64,000 bases of DNA from Motiliproteus sp041586615 (GTDB taxonomy: Bacteria; Pseudomonadota; Gammaproteobacteria; Pseudomonadales; Balneatricaceae): contig JBFGZS010000009.1 of NCBI GenBank assembly GCA_041586615.1, positions 1 to 64,000 on the forward strand, in the 5' to 3' direction. The notes under the pieces are model-generated. The model made no database searches and was not told the origin of the DNA. It worked only from the letters and a program-made list of their open reading frames with translations. A program made the position numbers and the translations under genes. Positions 43,753-53,955 of this stretch are shown here, in pieces; the stretch's first letter is position 1; the number at the start of each line of letters is the position of its first letter.

Positions 43753-46176
43753 TCAGGTTGTCGGAATAGGTTGTTCAATGCTTAAACTATTCCCACAGGT
43801 CTGTTTTTTGATGCGTATAATCGTTTTTCCTTGGTTTGTTTTTTTAGCCGGATCACATACCTGCTCGAAGTGTATAATTGCGCTAGGGAATTCTATTGCA
43901 CCATTCACTAATGGCTTAGGAACAGGTCGTGCATCCTTGGTATTGTTATTAATATTAGCACTAGCATTGCTAAGTATATCGGGTTGCAATACGACCATGA
44001 AATCCTGTGTCGTTGTTTCATATGGGTAGCGTATTTCCGTGCGCCAGAGGGGTTGCTCGAACCAGGGCTGGTCGGAGCTGCCTTCAACGTAGTTATCGAC
44101 TATCGATGTTACGCCTTCGCTGCCGGCTTCTATATAGTACTTATGATTCTTGCCACCAATCTGTGTGATCTGGTCGACGGATGGCTGTAAGACGGTCATA
44201 CGCAGTACGCCGGCTTGGTGGCGGGTGGTTAGTCCTTTGTTGTCCAGGGGGGTCTGTAAAACGCCGTCGTTTAACTGGCCTTTTATCACGGCATGGTTAC
44301 TGGATTCGAATTTTTCATAGGTATGCAGTACCCAGCGTGCTTGATAGCTGGGATCTGTGGTGATCACCTGATCACGCACAATAAGGCTGTCTTCAGCATA
44401 TAGGTAGAGGAGCGCGCGGGTCACCCGTTTGACTTTGCCCTTGTTGCCGCTGGCGGCATACCTTGTGCTGTTATAGGCGCGGGTAATATCGGTTTCGATA
44501 TAGGTGGCAATTCCCGGTTCGCTCGCGTAGGCCAGCAGTTCGCTGGTCCCGTAATGGGTACCTGCATAGCGGCTTTGTAGCCAGTGATCAAAGCTTCTAA
44601 TCGCGCTACCCGTAGGGATAACCAGGCGCTGACCGCCATCGGCCACATTTTTTTTAAATAGATGGTTTGGAATCACTTTTTCGTTTGGATCAACAATCAG
44701 TAAGCTATTTTTGGCAATAGTGCGTATGGCGTAGTTAAGTCGGTGTGGTGACAGAAACGCGCCATAGGTGCTGGAATTAACCGCCAATGCATTGCCTTTA
44801 AAGAGCGTAAAGTGGCCGGCGTCGTAATGCTGGTGATGGGTAAAGATATCGCTGGCGCGATAAGTGATAAACGTGTCCTCTGGCCCCCATCCTGCGCGGA
44901 TCACCAGGTGGTTACTGTAACCGGGGCCGAACAATGCGGCCGTTGGCTGGACACCCATAACATCCTTGAGTGTCTTGACCGTTTTAGCCGTACTAACACT
45001 GACACTCGGATCATTAAAAATCAGTGTTTGCCAGCGGCGTCCTCGGTAGTAGGAGGCATTGGGGTGTAAGTTTTTTAAATAGTGTGAGTAGCGTGCTAAA
45101 AGTGGCTCCCGGCTGGCTTGGGCCAGTATATCGATGGTCCTCCGCGTACCTTCTTTTAAGTCAGACCGGGACCCTTCGTCCCCCCAGCCTTCGATGCGGT
45201 TATCGGGGCGCGTCAGATAGATGTGCCATAATCCGACCCGCCGCATCAGGCGATCGAGTTGTTGTCGCTGTGCCACATCCTTGCTTGAATTTTTGAATGA
45301 GGCCAGTGCTAAGGCTATAGGCATGCCGCGCTCCTGCAGCCAATAATTGTAGCCTTCGGGCCATGTTTCGGTCGCGCTGATAGCCGTGATGACATCGTTG
45401 AAGTGGCCGTAGGCACGCGAGTAGAGGCGCTTGTTGGTTGGAAAATTGAGGTCCAAGACCGATGCCAGCAAGAAGGCAGAAGCGGCAATGGTACTGCGCC
45501 CGTGCCAAAGCGACGCGTTACCACCATCCAGTAGTGATAAGTGATCCAGCAAGGCGGTACGCATTAAGTCGTCGATCTGTTTAATTGCATCCGCACTGAA
45601 GTTGGGGTTTGCTCTTGCCAGATCATAACTCAGGGCTAACCACCAACTATTACCGTAGCGGCCGGTGGCTTTGGGCGCGACAACGCGGAAGTTGACCAAG
45701 GCTGTTTCAATTTGATCGGTTGTTACGCGGGAGGGGCTGAGCAGCGAGCAAAAAATCAGTTGTTCAAGTTGCGCGCTGTTGCAATCGACTGGCGTATTTT
45801 CCTGGTTTCTTTTCAGCCCGGCCAGGCGTTCGCTAAAGGCATGCGCGGGTGATAGGCCGTCCCAGCCCTGTAGCTCGGTCATTAAAATTCTGGGATAGGG
45901 GCTTTCTACAGCACGTTTCTGAAATCGGTCACTATATTGTTCACCAGGTTTGATCAGCGCAGCGTTATTCGTTGTGAGGCCGGCCTTTGCGCTGAGCTTG
46001 TTGAAAAGGGTCAGGAAGGATTGATCGGGTATCGTTGCGCCAACATTGAACCAAAACCACAGGACACCAGCCAGGCTAAGTGGTATCAACAAGAGCAAAA
46101 TACGCACAATAAGCTTAAGCATCTCGCCAAGGATAGCAATTAGCCGTTGACTAGGGTTATGCTCGTCTTTAGTCAA
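43753..46176 (-). CDS. Membrane-anchored heparinase II/III-like polysaccharide lyase
   Basis: An 807-residue protein with one N-terminal membrane helix (residues about 20-47, LKLIVRILLLLIPLSLAGVL). An alpha/alpha-toroid part follows (LWHGRSTIAASAFLLAS, TWPEGYNYWLQERGMP, EGWGDEGS). The C-terminal beta domain contains DIFTHHQHYDAGHFTLFKGNALAVNSSTYG. The Tyr and His residues of heparinase-type lyases are present. It probably trims or degrades the uronate-containing polymer in the periplasm (inference). Divergent from the Wzy-like gene. Confidence 0.85.
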   Translation of the reverse strand: MTKDEHNPSQRLIAILGEMLKLIVRILLLLIPLSLAGVLWFWFNVGATIPDQSFLTLFNKLSAKAGLTTNNAALIKPGEQYSDRFQKRAVESPYPRILMTELQGWDGLSPAHAFSERLAGLKRNQENTPVDCNSAQLEQLIFCSLLSPSRVTTDQIETALVNFRVVAPKATGRYGNSWWLALSYDLARANPNFSADAIKQIDDLMRTALLDHLSLLDGGNASLWHGRSTIAASAFLLASVLDLNFPTNKRLYSRAYGHFNDVITAISATETWPEGYNYWLQERGMPIALALASFKNSSKDVAQRQQLDRLMRRVGLWHIYLTRPDNRIEGWGDEGSRSDLKEGTRRTIDILAQASREPLLARYSHYLKNLHPNASYYRGRRWQTLIFNDPSVSVSTAKTVKTLKDVMGVQPTAALFGPGYSNHLVIRAGWGPEDTFITYRASDIFTHHQHYDAGHFTLFKGNALAVNSSTYGAFLSPHRLNYAIRTIAKNSLLIVDPNEKVIPNHLFKKNVADGGQRLVIPTGSAIRSFDHWLQSRYAGTHYGTSELLAYASEPGIATYIETDITRAYNSTRYAASGNKGKVKRVTRALLYLYAEDSLIVRDQVITTDPSYQARWVLHTYEKFESSNHAVIKGQLNDGVLQTPLDNKGLTTRHQAGVLRMTVLQPSVDQITQIGGKNHKYYIEAGSEGVTSIVDNYVEGSSDQPWFEQPLWRTEIRYPYETTTQDFMVVLQPDILSNASANINNNTKDARPVPKPLVNGAIEFPSAIIHFEQVCDPAKKTNQGKTIIRIKKQTCGNSLSIEQPIPTT

Positions 46177-46233
46177 TGTCGGGCCATATTCGTCGTGGCT
46201 GTTAACGTATAGGTACTGATCATTTAGGCACCG

Positions 46234-48486
46234 GTGATTGCTCGAGGTAGCGTTTTGTTGAACAGCGCATTATCCATGCTTTATTTGGCAGTGGCGGCCT
46301 GGTTACTAACCACGCTTTCTCAGGGAGCGGTTTATTTCGGCCTTTTGGTTAGCCTGTACCTGTTAACTCTTCGTTGGCTACCACAGCTTGTTTTAGCGGT
46401 ACTACCGGTAAGCGTCGTCTTGGTCGACTCGACCCCCTGGTTTGGCTGGCGGTTATTCAACGAATTGGATGTCATTGTACTAGTCTCGATAGCCGGCACA
46501 ACGCTATTTAGCCCCCGTATAAGCCGCGCAGCTAAAGACCCGCAATATTCATCAGGGGCTGACATCCCCAGAACCTTCATCATACTCTGTTCAGTGTGGC
46601 TGCTAAGTTGGCTGGTCGCAACGGTGAGTAACACAACTCAGTGGCAGCTCCCGGCGCTTGCGGTGTCCGATGTATTTTATTTTACCGCTGAGTATGGAAT
46701 TAGTCTGATAAAGGCGATTGCCTATTCTTTTTTGCTGTGGCGTATGTGGATCTCGCTGTGCGAATTGGACCGGGATAAGTCCGTTCGCTGGCTCTTGGGT
46801 GGCTTCGCTGCGGCTGGCGTGACGCTGTTTGTTATTGTGGCCTGGGAGCGTGGGGTTTTCGGCAGTTTGTTTTCGGGCGGGCCCTATTATTATCGGCTAC
46901 AGCCGTTATTGGACTTTACCAGCAGTTATCGCGTTACCGGTATGTTTTCTTCTATGCATACAGGGGGAGAGACCATCGATGGCTTCATCATAATAGCGAT
47001 ATCAATGATCATCGCGGGCCTATTCTATTATCGTGGCATGAGACAACTGGTGTTTGTGTTCGCGTTGGGCTTACTGCTGTATAGCTTGCTCGTGACGTTT
47101 ACGCGGACGACTTACGTCAGTTTTGTTGTTATTGCCTGTGTGGCTGGGCTGTATGGATTCGCCGGCAATAATCACGGTGCGCCTAAATTTAGCGCATGGC
47201 TAGCCTATGGCGTGGTGTTTTTGTGCTTGTCGGGTCTGTTTTATTATTTGCACCGGGCAAGCGGGTATATGGGGCTGGTTATCGCTTACGGAATCCTTAC
47301 TTTTGGCTTGCTGCGTTCGTCAAGCAAAGCGTTACATCATCTAAACCGATGGTTGGTTGCACTGGTGTATGCCTTGGCCATCCTGGGCGGTGTTTATGCT
47401 CAGTTAACCAGTAAATGGGTGCCTGCTTCTGCCTATAGCCTCGCCACCGTTACCGTTGCGTTGCTGCTCTTAAGTGCGTGCGCAGATGGCATGGGTCGGC
47501 AGTTTAAATTGTCCATTCCAAATATGGTGATGTTGTTGGCCGCGATAGTCATGATCAGTTTTGTGTTGTTGACCCTGCTTGGAAGCACTCGGATGACAGA
47601 AAGGCTAAAAGGCGTTGACGGTGATGTACACAAGCGTTTGTCCCATTGGACCGACGTTATGGCAGCGCGAACAGGCGGTGTTAACAGGTTACTCTTTGGT
47701 ATGGGGCCAGGCTCGTTTCCCGAAGCCTATGCGGTCGCGCATCCCGATAAGCTAAGGAGCGTGGGCAGTTTTCTATTCTCACAGACGGGTATAAGGCTAG
47801 GCATCGGCAATGACCTTAAACTGGCGCAGAGGGTCAATCTTTCTTCGCAGCATGCCTATAAGGTCAGAGTGGTTATTCTCTCACCGGAGAAGGGGGCGCT
47901 GGAGATCGCGTTATGCGAGCGAAACCACATATTCGCCAGTAACTTTGTTATTCCTTGTTCTAGCCATCGGTTGCCATTGGACGCTTCTCCTGAACCTCAA
48001 GAGTTTGAGTTCTTGATCAACACGGATAAGGTAGGGGAAGGGAGTATCCGTTCTCGCTGGCCGACAGTGTTTCAATTCAATAATAGAGGAAATTCGATAA
48101 TTACTGTCCAGAATGTCGCGCTTTATACAGAGGGTGAAAATATTCTACGTAACGGTGATTTTTCGCAGGGGCAAGCGTATTGGTATTTTTATAATGATTT
48201 TCAACATCTACCGTGGCATATAAAAAATATTCCATTAAGTTTATTCTTTGAGCTTGGGTTGTTTGGGCTTATTTCGACCGCGGCATTGGTTCTGTATGCG
48301 CTCAAAGGGTCTGCTACGGCAGCGTTAGGCCAAGATCACTTTGCACTGGGTGGTTGTTTGGTTCTTATCGGTATGGCTGTCATCGGTTTGATGGGTAATC
48401 CGTTGGATACCCCGCGTATCGCTATGCTTTTTTATTGGCTCGTGCTGATCATTGCTACTTGGCCTAGGACGTTATTAAGGCGGTAA
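46234..48486 (+). CDS. Wzy/O-antigen ligase-like membrane protein with periplasmic domain
   Basis: A 750-residue protein with about twelve helices. The ligase-type core includes FTRTTYVSFVVIACVAGLYG and RLSHWTDVMAARTGGVNRLLFGMGPGSFPEAYA. An insertion of roughly 170 residues (about 515-690) is beta-rich and ends NILRNGDFSQGQAYWYFYND then HLPWHIKN, before the last helices. This resembles polymerase proteins with an extra periplasmic carbohydrate-binding-like domain. Starts with GTG at 46234; a later ATG at 46276 is possible. The final codons and TAA fall in element copy C. Confidence 0.85.
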   Translation: MIARGSVLLNSALSMLYLAVAAWLLTTLSQGAVYFGLLVSLYLLTLRWLPQLVLAVLPVSVVLVDSTPWFGWRLFNELDVIVLVSIAGTTLFSPRISRAAKDPQYSSGADIPRTFIILCSVWLLSWLVATVSNTTQWQLPALAVSDVFYFTAEYGISLIKAIAYSFLLWRMWISLCELDRDKSVRWLLGGFAAAGVTLFVIVAWERGVFGSLFSGGPYYYRLQPLLDFTSSYRVTGMFSSMHTGGETIDGFIIIAISMIIAGLFYYRGMRQLVFVFALGLLLYSLLVTFTRTTYVSFVVIACVAGLYGFAGNNHGAPKFSAWLAYGVVFLCLSGLFYYLHRASGYMGLVIAYGILTFGLLRSSSKALHHLNRWLVALVYALAILGGVYAQLTSKWVPASAYSLATVTVALLLLSACADGMGRQFKLSIPNMVMLLAAIVMISFVLLTLLGSTRMTERLKGVDGDVHKRLSHWTDVMAARTGGVNRLLFGMGPGSFPEAYAVAHPDKLRSVGSFLFSQTGIRLGIGNDLKLAQRVNLSSQHAYKVRVVILSPEKGALEIALCERNHIFASNFVIPCSSHRLPLDASPEPQEFEFLINTDKVGEGSIRSRWPTVFQFNNRGNSIITVQNVALYTEGENILRNGDFSQGQAYWYFYNDFQHLPWHIKNIPLSLFFELGLFGLISTAALVLYALKGSATAALGQDHFALGGCLVLIGMAVIGLMGNPLDTPRIAMLFYWLVLIIATWPRTLLRR

Positions 48487-48632
48487 GGTAATAGCGAGAA
48501 AAAAATGTCGCCTTGATAGGCGGTTCATGGAACCGCCATGGCATAAAGCCACGTGAGACAAGGACGGGCATGCGCCGGCCTTTTCGTTATCAAAATACCG
48601 AATGGATCCAGTATATTGATGCCAGATTAATA
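48473..48632 (+). repeat. Hairpin-array element, copy C (160 bp, full length)
   Basis: Forward copy from TATTAAGGCGG to GATTAATA. Hairpin 2 is shortened to GGCGGTTC/GAACCGCC with a three-base loop, keeping the pairing. It begins inside the Wzy-like gene, which ends Leu-Leu-Arg-Arg-stop on element sequence. About 175 further bases to the next gene show nothing recognisable. Confidence 0.92.
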
Positions 48633-48807
48633 GTCTTTAGATAATTGCTTCAGGCTGTACAAAGGGGCAGATTCGGGAGTTGAGAGCGCGGTTGATTTCA
48701 AGATTCATTGGTGCCTTCCTAGAGATTTTCGTATAAATAAAACGGTTTATTTGTGGGGCTTCTGCTTAAATTACGACTAAATATTCATCGTTAAAAATAC
48801 AATGAAT

Positions 48808-49851
48808 TCAGTGTCTTGCTGCGAATTCGGCTGCTTCTGACAAACCATTTGCATAGGCTTTTATGGTGTGCTTTTTGTCGTACGTTTTAGCCGACGCCTT
48901 TCCCATGGCTGAGCAAAAGGCATCATCCTTCATAAGTCTGGTTATTATTCTTTGCATGCTTGCAATATCGCCTTTTTCAACCAATAAAATTCCGCAATTT
49001 TCTTCAAAATATTCTGTTGTTGTATGAGTTTTGGTAATGACAACGGGCTTGCCCATCGCCATTGCGTCGAGCATGACCATTTGTCCGGCTGAAATATCAT
49101 CGTCTTTTAGTGGAATTACGACTATTCTTGCTTGTTTGATCCTTGCATAATAGTCTCCTCCATAACAACCACGAACTACTTCCACTTGTTTCGAAAGAGT
49201 CGCCGAGCCATCAGTCGTAACTTGTCCGTCAGTTATAATCTGTAAGGATGTATCAGTGTTTTTTATAGCATTTATTAATGTTGGATAGTCTCGGCCTGAT
49301 CGTCCAGCGCTTAATATTTTTTTCGAAAAAATAGATTCTGATTGAAACCCCGTTGCCCCGTTAACGTGATGGGCGTAAGGCATAAAGAAAAAACATGATT
49401 TAATATTCGGGAAAATGCATTTGTTTTCTTCTACTTCAAATTTCGAGTGACACACAATTACGTCCGAATTAGATAGAATCCAGCGATAATATTTGTATTT
49501 AATACCCTGGATAAAATCATTGTATCGCTGAGTATAAATAAATCCTGGATAGATTATCTTGGGCTTTCTACCGTAAAACCAGAACATAATGGTGAGAAAC
49601 ATGATATCGAAGTGACTGTTAACAACTACAGAGTCAACAGATTTCGAGTGTCTGAAGGTAAAAAAAGCTGCCTTGAATGAGAATAGCATCAAGTGTGGTA
49701 ACCCAATAAGATAGCTCAGAAATTTATTGCTATAATTTAGCCTGACCCTGCTTGATATCGCCCGAGTATCATTGCCCGAAGCAATCAACGCCTTAACTAT
49801 CGGAGAGTTCTGGGTTTCGTTTGCAAAAATCAAATATATATGGATATTCAT
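48808..49851 (-). CDS. Family 4-like glycosyltransferase
   Basis: A 347-residue GT-B fold protein. C-terminal donor-site motifs are visible: SAGRSGRDYPTLINAI, VVIPLKDDDISAGQMVMLDAMAMGKPVVITKT (key Glu position replaced by Asp) and TTEYFEENCGILLVEKGD. The N-terminal part is A+T-rich with long hydrophobic pieces. Probably retaining. Low-GC composition like the 37-41 kb genes. A 243-base gap with no gene precedes it. Confidence 0.85.
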   Translation of the reverse strand: MNIHIYLIFANETQNSPIVKALIASGNDTRAISSRVRLNYSNKFLSYLIGLPHLMLFSFKAAFFTFRHSKSVDSVVVNSHFDIMFLTIMFWFYGRKPKIIYPGFIYTQRYNDFIQGIKYKYYRWILSNSDVIVCHSKFEVEENKCIFPNIKSCFFFMPYAHHVNGATGFQSESIFSKKILSAGRSGRDYPTLINAIKNTDTSLQIITDGQVTTDGSATLSKQVEVVRGCYGGDYYARIKQARIVVIPLKDDDISAGQMVMLDAMAMGKPVVITKTHTTTEYFEENCGILLVEKGDIASMQRIITRLMKDDAFCSAMGKASAKTYDKKHTIKAYANGLSEAAEFAARH

Positions 49852-50095
49852 TATAATTATTTACTCGATTTTTAAGGAAATACGATTGAGATACTAGACA
49901 TATATGTGGTTGATGAAGGAAGTACGGTTACTAGCAGGATTATTGAATTAACGTTAATTATTAACCTGCATTAGCCTATAGCTCAATGCAAACTCATCCC
50001 TGATTTATTAACCCACCGTGTTACTAATAGTAGTCCATATTGGCCTGCTGTAATTCTTCATTTTCATGGTTGGTTTCGGCGGCGATAACGCATCG

Positions 50096-51400
50096 TTACG
50101 GTTTAGAACGATTCGTGAAAAAATTATACTTTTGAGTTGTTTTTGTCCGACAGGGAACCTTGTCCAACTCCGCTCGTATCTGGCTGGACAGGAGCATGAT
50201 GAATGTTAATGTGATGTAGAACAGGTCCAGATACGCCATGTTGACGGTTAAGCCATTAAAGGCGAAACCCACGATAGAAAACTGCGCAAAATCTAGAGTA
50301 ACTCGCTCCCACTTCATATTCGATAAAGCGAGTGCGCGCTTTGAATATTTATACGCCACTTCGACAATGCTAAAACCTAAAACAAGATAGAGGAATAGCC
50401 CTATATAACCCTGTTCTCCCAAAACCTGGAAATAGTTGCTGTGTACCGCTCTGTTTTCGTCGAGGTGTGCGACATGCTTGTAATAATAGGGCTTATAGTA
50501 AAAGGCATCAAAACCATTGCCGAAGAAGGGTCTCTCGGCTGCGATGTCCATGGCATATTGCCATTGGATTAACCGTGTCTGAGCTGAATGATCACTTACG
50601 CCCTGAATGGAATACATGCGGTCGTGCCAGGACTGCGGCATAAAGACAAACGCTATACCCAGAAATAGTGTTAATATCAGTATCTTAGATAGTTTGTTTT
50701 TGGAGCGAATAATAAAAAACGCAGACATTCCCAGTAAACCTACCAAACCGCCGCGAGATTGGGTGCCTAGTAATGAAAAGAAAAAGGATGTTGCAGTTCC
50801 TAATATGCCCCACTTGAACCATTTGTTGTCAAAGAGATGTCTGAACGCAACAGTGAGGGGGATCAGCAATTGCATCGCCATAGAGACACCATTGTTGTCT
50901 CCCCACGCCGTCTGAGGGGCTCCCCAGACTCTGCTACCTCCCCCCGTCAGAACGGTAAAACCCCCGCCTTTTAAGCCTGTATATCCTATACAAAGGATAA
51001 AAACGGTAATCAAGGCGATGGTCCAGTGGCGGGTATTCATAAACATCAGGATGAGAAAAACCAAAAGAAGTGTTTTGGTGAAATCTAGCCAATCACTGAA
51101 GGATAAGTTGAAATCAACCGCGAAAAATGTGGTTAACGTCGTCCAGGCATAGAATATGGCCAATAACTTAAGTACCGGGTGAGGAAGCACTTGATACCTG
51201 GATTTCCAGTGAATGGCTGCACTGACAAGGGTGGCCATTGCCATGATATCGAGCAGGGGGAAGCTATAACTCCAGCCAAAGGTGAGTTTGTTTGGGTTTA
51301 AAACCGAGAGCCACACCCAGCCAAGAATGCCCACCTGTGTTTTTTTAAGCGCTGCGATGGCGAGTAAAATAACAATAACGATCAAAAATATATCGCGCAT
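50096..51400 (-). CDS. Putative O-glycosylation ligase, exosortase A system-associated (TIGR03097-like)
   Basis: A 434-residue membrane protein with about eleven helices. It begins MRDIFLIVIVILLAIAALKK and continues WVWLSVLNPNKLTFGWSYSFP, the characteristic start of the TIGR03097 family. GTQSRGGLVGLLGM and ENRAVHSNYFQVLGEQGYIGLFLYL form the ligase loop with its conserved Arg and His. It would transfer or polymerise the glycan in the periplasm. Last but one in a long minus-strand run. Confidence 0.92.
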   Translation of the reverse strand: MRDIFLIVIVILLAIAALKKTQVGILGWVWLSVLNPNKLTFGWSYSFPLLDIMAMATLVSAAIHWKSRYQVLPHPVLKLLAIFYAWTTLTTFFAVDFNLSFSDWLDFTKTLLLVFLILMFMNTRHWTIALITVFILCIGYTGLKGGGFTVLTGGGSRVWGAPQTAWGDNNGVSMAMQLLIPLTVAFRHLFDNKWFKWGILGTATSFFFSLLGTQSRGGLVGLLGMSAFFIIRSKNKLSKILILTLFLGIAFVFMPQSWHDRMYSIQGVSDHSAQTRLIQWQYAMDIAAERPFFGNGFDAFYYKPYYYKHVAHLDENRAVHSNYFQVLGEQGYIGLFLYLVLGFSIVEVAYKYSKRALALSNMKWERVTLDFAQFSIVGFAFNGLTVNMAYLDLFYITLTFIMLLSSQIRAELDKVPCRTKTTQKYNFFTNRSKP

Positions 51401-51425
51401 AACTCATGTCCGATGAATGCCATTG

Positions 51426-52454
51426 TTAGAAACATAGTGCCGAAGCGCCAGCTTTGGATACCAGGAATTGATTGTAGCTGTTGTTGATTAGATCTATGTC
51501 GGTATTTTGGTTGATGTTGTCTGATCTACCGATGGTTTCTAATATATGATTTGATATAGCCTGTGAATAATGCTCGACGTCTTTATAGTTCATTAGATTG
51601 TCAATGATACTGATATCCGCCGAAAAGTCATGAATATTGACATTTTTCACGCTGTTGCTCAGTTCATAGAGCTCTTTTCGGAAACTACTGATTTTATTCC
51701 TTTCATTGCCCGGCAAAAAATTGAGGTAAGACATTGGTGGAATGAAAAGATGAAAGCTGGTGTTCGGATTTTCCTGTAAAAGCGGGCGCAAATCACGCGC
51801 TAGCGTGTCTCTATAGGCCGGTGCCTGATAGGTTGCTGCGGGTTTTGTTGCTTCAGCGCGCATACAGTAGTGCCGCACCACCTGCTTGCCGTCAAATTTG
51901 TCGGCCTGTTCACGGGTCCAGGAATTGAGCGTCTCTAGGTTAGTCGGGCCGATTTCCAACAGATTTTTGATTGACATCCATAATGTGTCAATCGAAAAAA
52001 GGTAGAGTAGATGCGACTTGATATCAGAATCATATAAGTATTCTGGGAAGGCTCCCTGGCTGAGCAAGTTATAATTACTGCCCATAAATGACCTGTAATT
52101 CATCTCCCAGACGACATGTTTAACCTGCTTATGAGCAAGCGCAAACGCTGCTACCCGGCTTTGCTCGACAGATGATGAGCCGCTGATGGCAAGATTTATG
52201 GTCTTGGTGCCCATTAAGCTGTCGAGGGTTGAGGCCAAAAAGTTTTCGCTGTGTGATGTCCCGATCAATATAGAATTAAAATCGTAATTCTTGACTAAAC
52301 CAGGAATCTGGTGGCGCTGGCTTTTAACAAATATGGGGTGGTCTTGTTGTCTGTAAAATTGAATAGGATCGATAATAAAATTGGTCCCTGCCAGCAGGGA
52401 ACCCCAAAGCATGGTGAACAGAATAAAGCTGTGTAAAGGTCTTATGTTGTTCAT
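51426..52454 (-). CDS. SGNH-like/AlgJ-type acetylation partner protein
   Basis: A 342-residue protein with an N-terminal membrane anchor (PLHSFILFTMLWGSLLAGTNF). The catalytic-type motif GTSHSENF lies near residue 65, resembling the GDSxG/GTSHS block of SGNH esterases. A C-terminal KDVEHYSQAISNHIL may hold the Asp-x-x-His pair. It follows the MBOAT gene by seven bases, as AlgJ-like proteins do. It probably moves the acetyl group to the polymer. The ATG at 52454 gives the anchor; the longer frame to 52487 overlaps the MBOAT gene. Confidence 0.78.
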   Translation of the reverse strand: MNNIRPLHSFILFTMLWGSLLAGTNFIIDPIQFYRQQDHPIFVKSQRHQIPGLVKNYDFNSILIGTSHSENFLASTLDSLMGTKTINLAISGSSSVEQSRVAAFALAHKQVKHVVWEMNYRSFMGSNYNLLSQGAFPEYLYDSDIKSHLLYLFSIDTLWMSIKNLLEIGPTNLETLNSWTREQADKFDGKQVVRHYCMRAEATKPAATYQAPAYRDTLARDLRPLLQENPNTSFHLFIPPMSYLNFLPGNERNKISSFRKELYELSNSVKNVNIHDFSADISIIDNLMNYKDVEHYSQAISNHILETIGRSDNINQNTDIDLINNSYNQFLVSKAGASALCF

Positions 52455-52461
52455 GCAGCGC

Positions 52462-53952
52462 CTAAAATTGAAAATAAAGAAACTCACTCACTTTATTCAT
52501 GGATGCTAAGGAAATCACCAGCAACGCAGAGCAAAAAGAGGCCAATAACAGATGCGCTTTTTGGTTGGATAATTTTAGTTCGTTGTTCTCTATTTTGAAG
52601 GTCACATCATCGATGAACTCTTGGCTGTTCGGTAAGAAAAAAGCAATAATAATGCAGATAAATATCATCGCCAAAGCCCTGAGCGGTTCCGCCAAATAGG
52701 GGGAGTTTCCGTACAATAGGCTATCCATCGCAAACGAGCTGAAGTCAATGCTCGCAATATAGATGGTAAAGGCGCCATCGAAAGTCTCTGCCCTGAACAG
52801 TACCCAGGCTTCTATGACAGCAATAAATGTGATGATAATACTGATACTGTTGCTGAATCGGTTGTTTGATCGCGGCCAGTTTAATACTTTTCGAACTTTT
52901 GATGTCGCATGGTTGATTATTAAATAGACGCCATGCAAGGCACCCCATACGACAAAGTTCCAGCTGGCGCCATGCCATAGGCCGCCTAAAAGCATGGTCA
53001 TAAACATATTGATATAGCGCCTGGCTGTGCCTTTTCGATTACCGCCGAAGGTGATGTACAGGTAATCCCTTAGGAAGCGCGAGAGCGTCATGTGCCAGCG
53101 TCGCCAAAAGTCTTCAATCGATTTGGCTTTATACGGCGAGTTGAAGTTAGCAGGCAGGTCGATGCCGAACATCCGCCCGATACCTATCGCCATATCAGAA
53201 TAAGCAGAGAAGTCGAAATAAAGTTGGAAGCTATAGGCCAGGATGGCAACCCATGCCTCGATGATGGTAATACTACCGCCGTGATCGGCGGCGTAGAATA
53301 CAGGGGTCGCGTAGAGCGCGATTGTGTCAGCAATGATTACTTTTTTAAAGAGTCCGAAACAAAATTGCAATAAGCCTTTCCAAAACATATTAGAATCAAA
53401 AAAAGCTTTGGTCTTGTCCATAAATTGAGGAAGCATCTCTTTATGATGGACGATAGGACCCGCGATGAGTTGAGGAAAGAACGTGATAAACAAGCAGTAG
53501 TGAACAAAACTGTATTCTTTTGCTTCATTTCTGTAGCAGTCAATAAGATATGCGATTTGTTGGAAGGTGAAAAAGGAGATCGCCAGTGGCAAGAGTATAT
53601 TTAACGTTGAATAATCAGTGTTTGTTAATGAGTTTAACGTGCCGATAAAAAAATCGACATACTTGTAGTAGCCTAAGCTGAGTAAGTTAAGAACAACCCC
53701 TGTCGTTACCCATGCCTTTTTATAGGTCTTGTTTTTTGTTTTTGTCAGTAGGTAACCTAGGCTGTAATTGACGGTAATCGAAACCACCAGTATCGTTAGG
53801 TAGTCTAATTTCCAGTACGCGTAATAAACCAGCGATAAAATAACCAGAGAAACCAGGGAGGCTTCCCTGCCTACCGTTCGTCGTATTGCGTAGTAAGCCG
53901 CTAATGTAGCGGGTAGAAATAAAAAAACAAAGATATGAGAATTAAATAACAT
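52462..53952 (-). CDS. MBOAT-family O-acyltransferase (AlgI-like)
   Basis: A 496-residue membrane protein with about eleven helices. Family motifs: NSPYKAKSIEDFWRRWHMTLS, RDYLYITFGGNRKG and LGGLWHGASWNFVVWGALHG with the conserved His residues. It passes acetyl groups across the membrane for O-acetylation of the exopolymer. The start is three bases after the 40-residue gene and its stop seven bases before the SGNH-like gene, a three-gene acetylation unit. Confidence 0.94.
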   Translation of the reverse strand: MLFNSHIFVFLFLPATLAAYYAIRRTVGREASLVSLVILSLVYYAYWKLDYLTILVVSITVNYSLGYLLTKTKNKTYKKAWVTTGVVLNLLSLGYYKYVDFFIGTLNSLTNTDYSTLNILLPLAISFFTFQQIAYLIDCYRNEAKEYSFVHYCLFITFFPQLIAGPIVHHKEMLPQFMDKTKAFFDSNMFWKGLLQFCFGLFKKVIIADTIALYATPVFYAADHGGSITIIEAWVAILAYSFQLYFDFSAYSDMAIGIGRMFGIDLPANFNSPYKAKSIEDFWRRWHMTLSRFLRDYLYITFGGNRKGTARRYINMFMTMLLGGLWHGASWNFVVWGALHGVYLIINHATSKVRKVLNWPRSNNRFSNSISIIITFIAVIEAWVLFRAETFDGAFTIYIASIDFSSFAMDSLLYGNSPYLAEPLRALAMIFICIIIAFFLPNSQEFIDDVTFKIENNELKLSNQKAHLLLASFCSALLVISLASMNKVSEFLYFQF

Positions 53953-53955
53953 GCC

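Noticed and set aside
43560..43778. 72-codon minus-strand frame between flippase and heparinase-like genes
   Set aside because: Much of it lies in hairpin element copy H and it has no ribosome site or family likeness.
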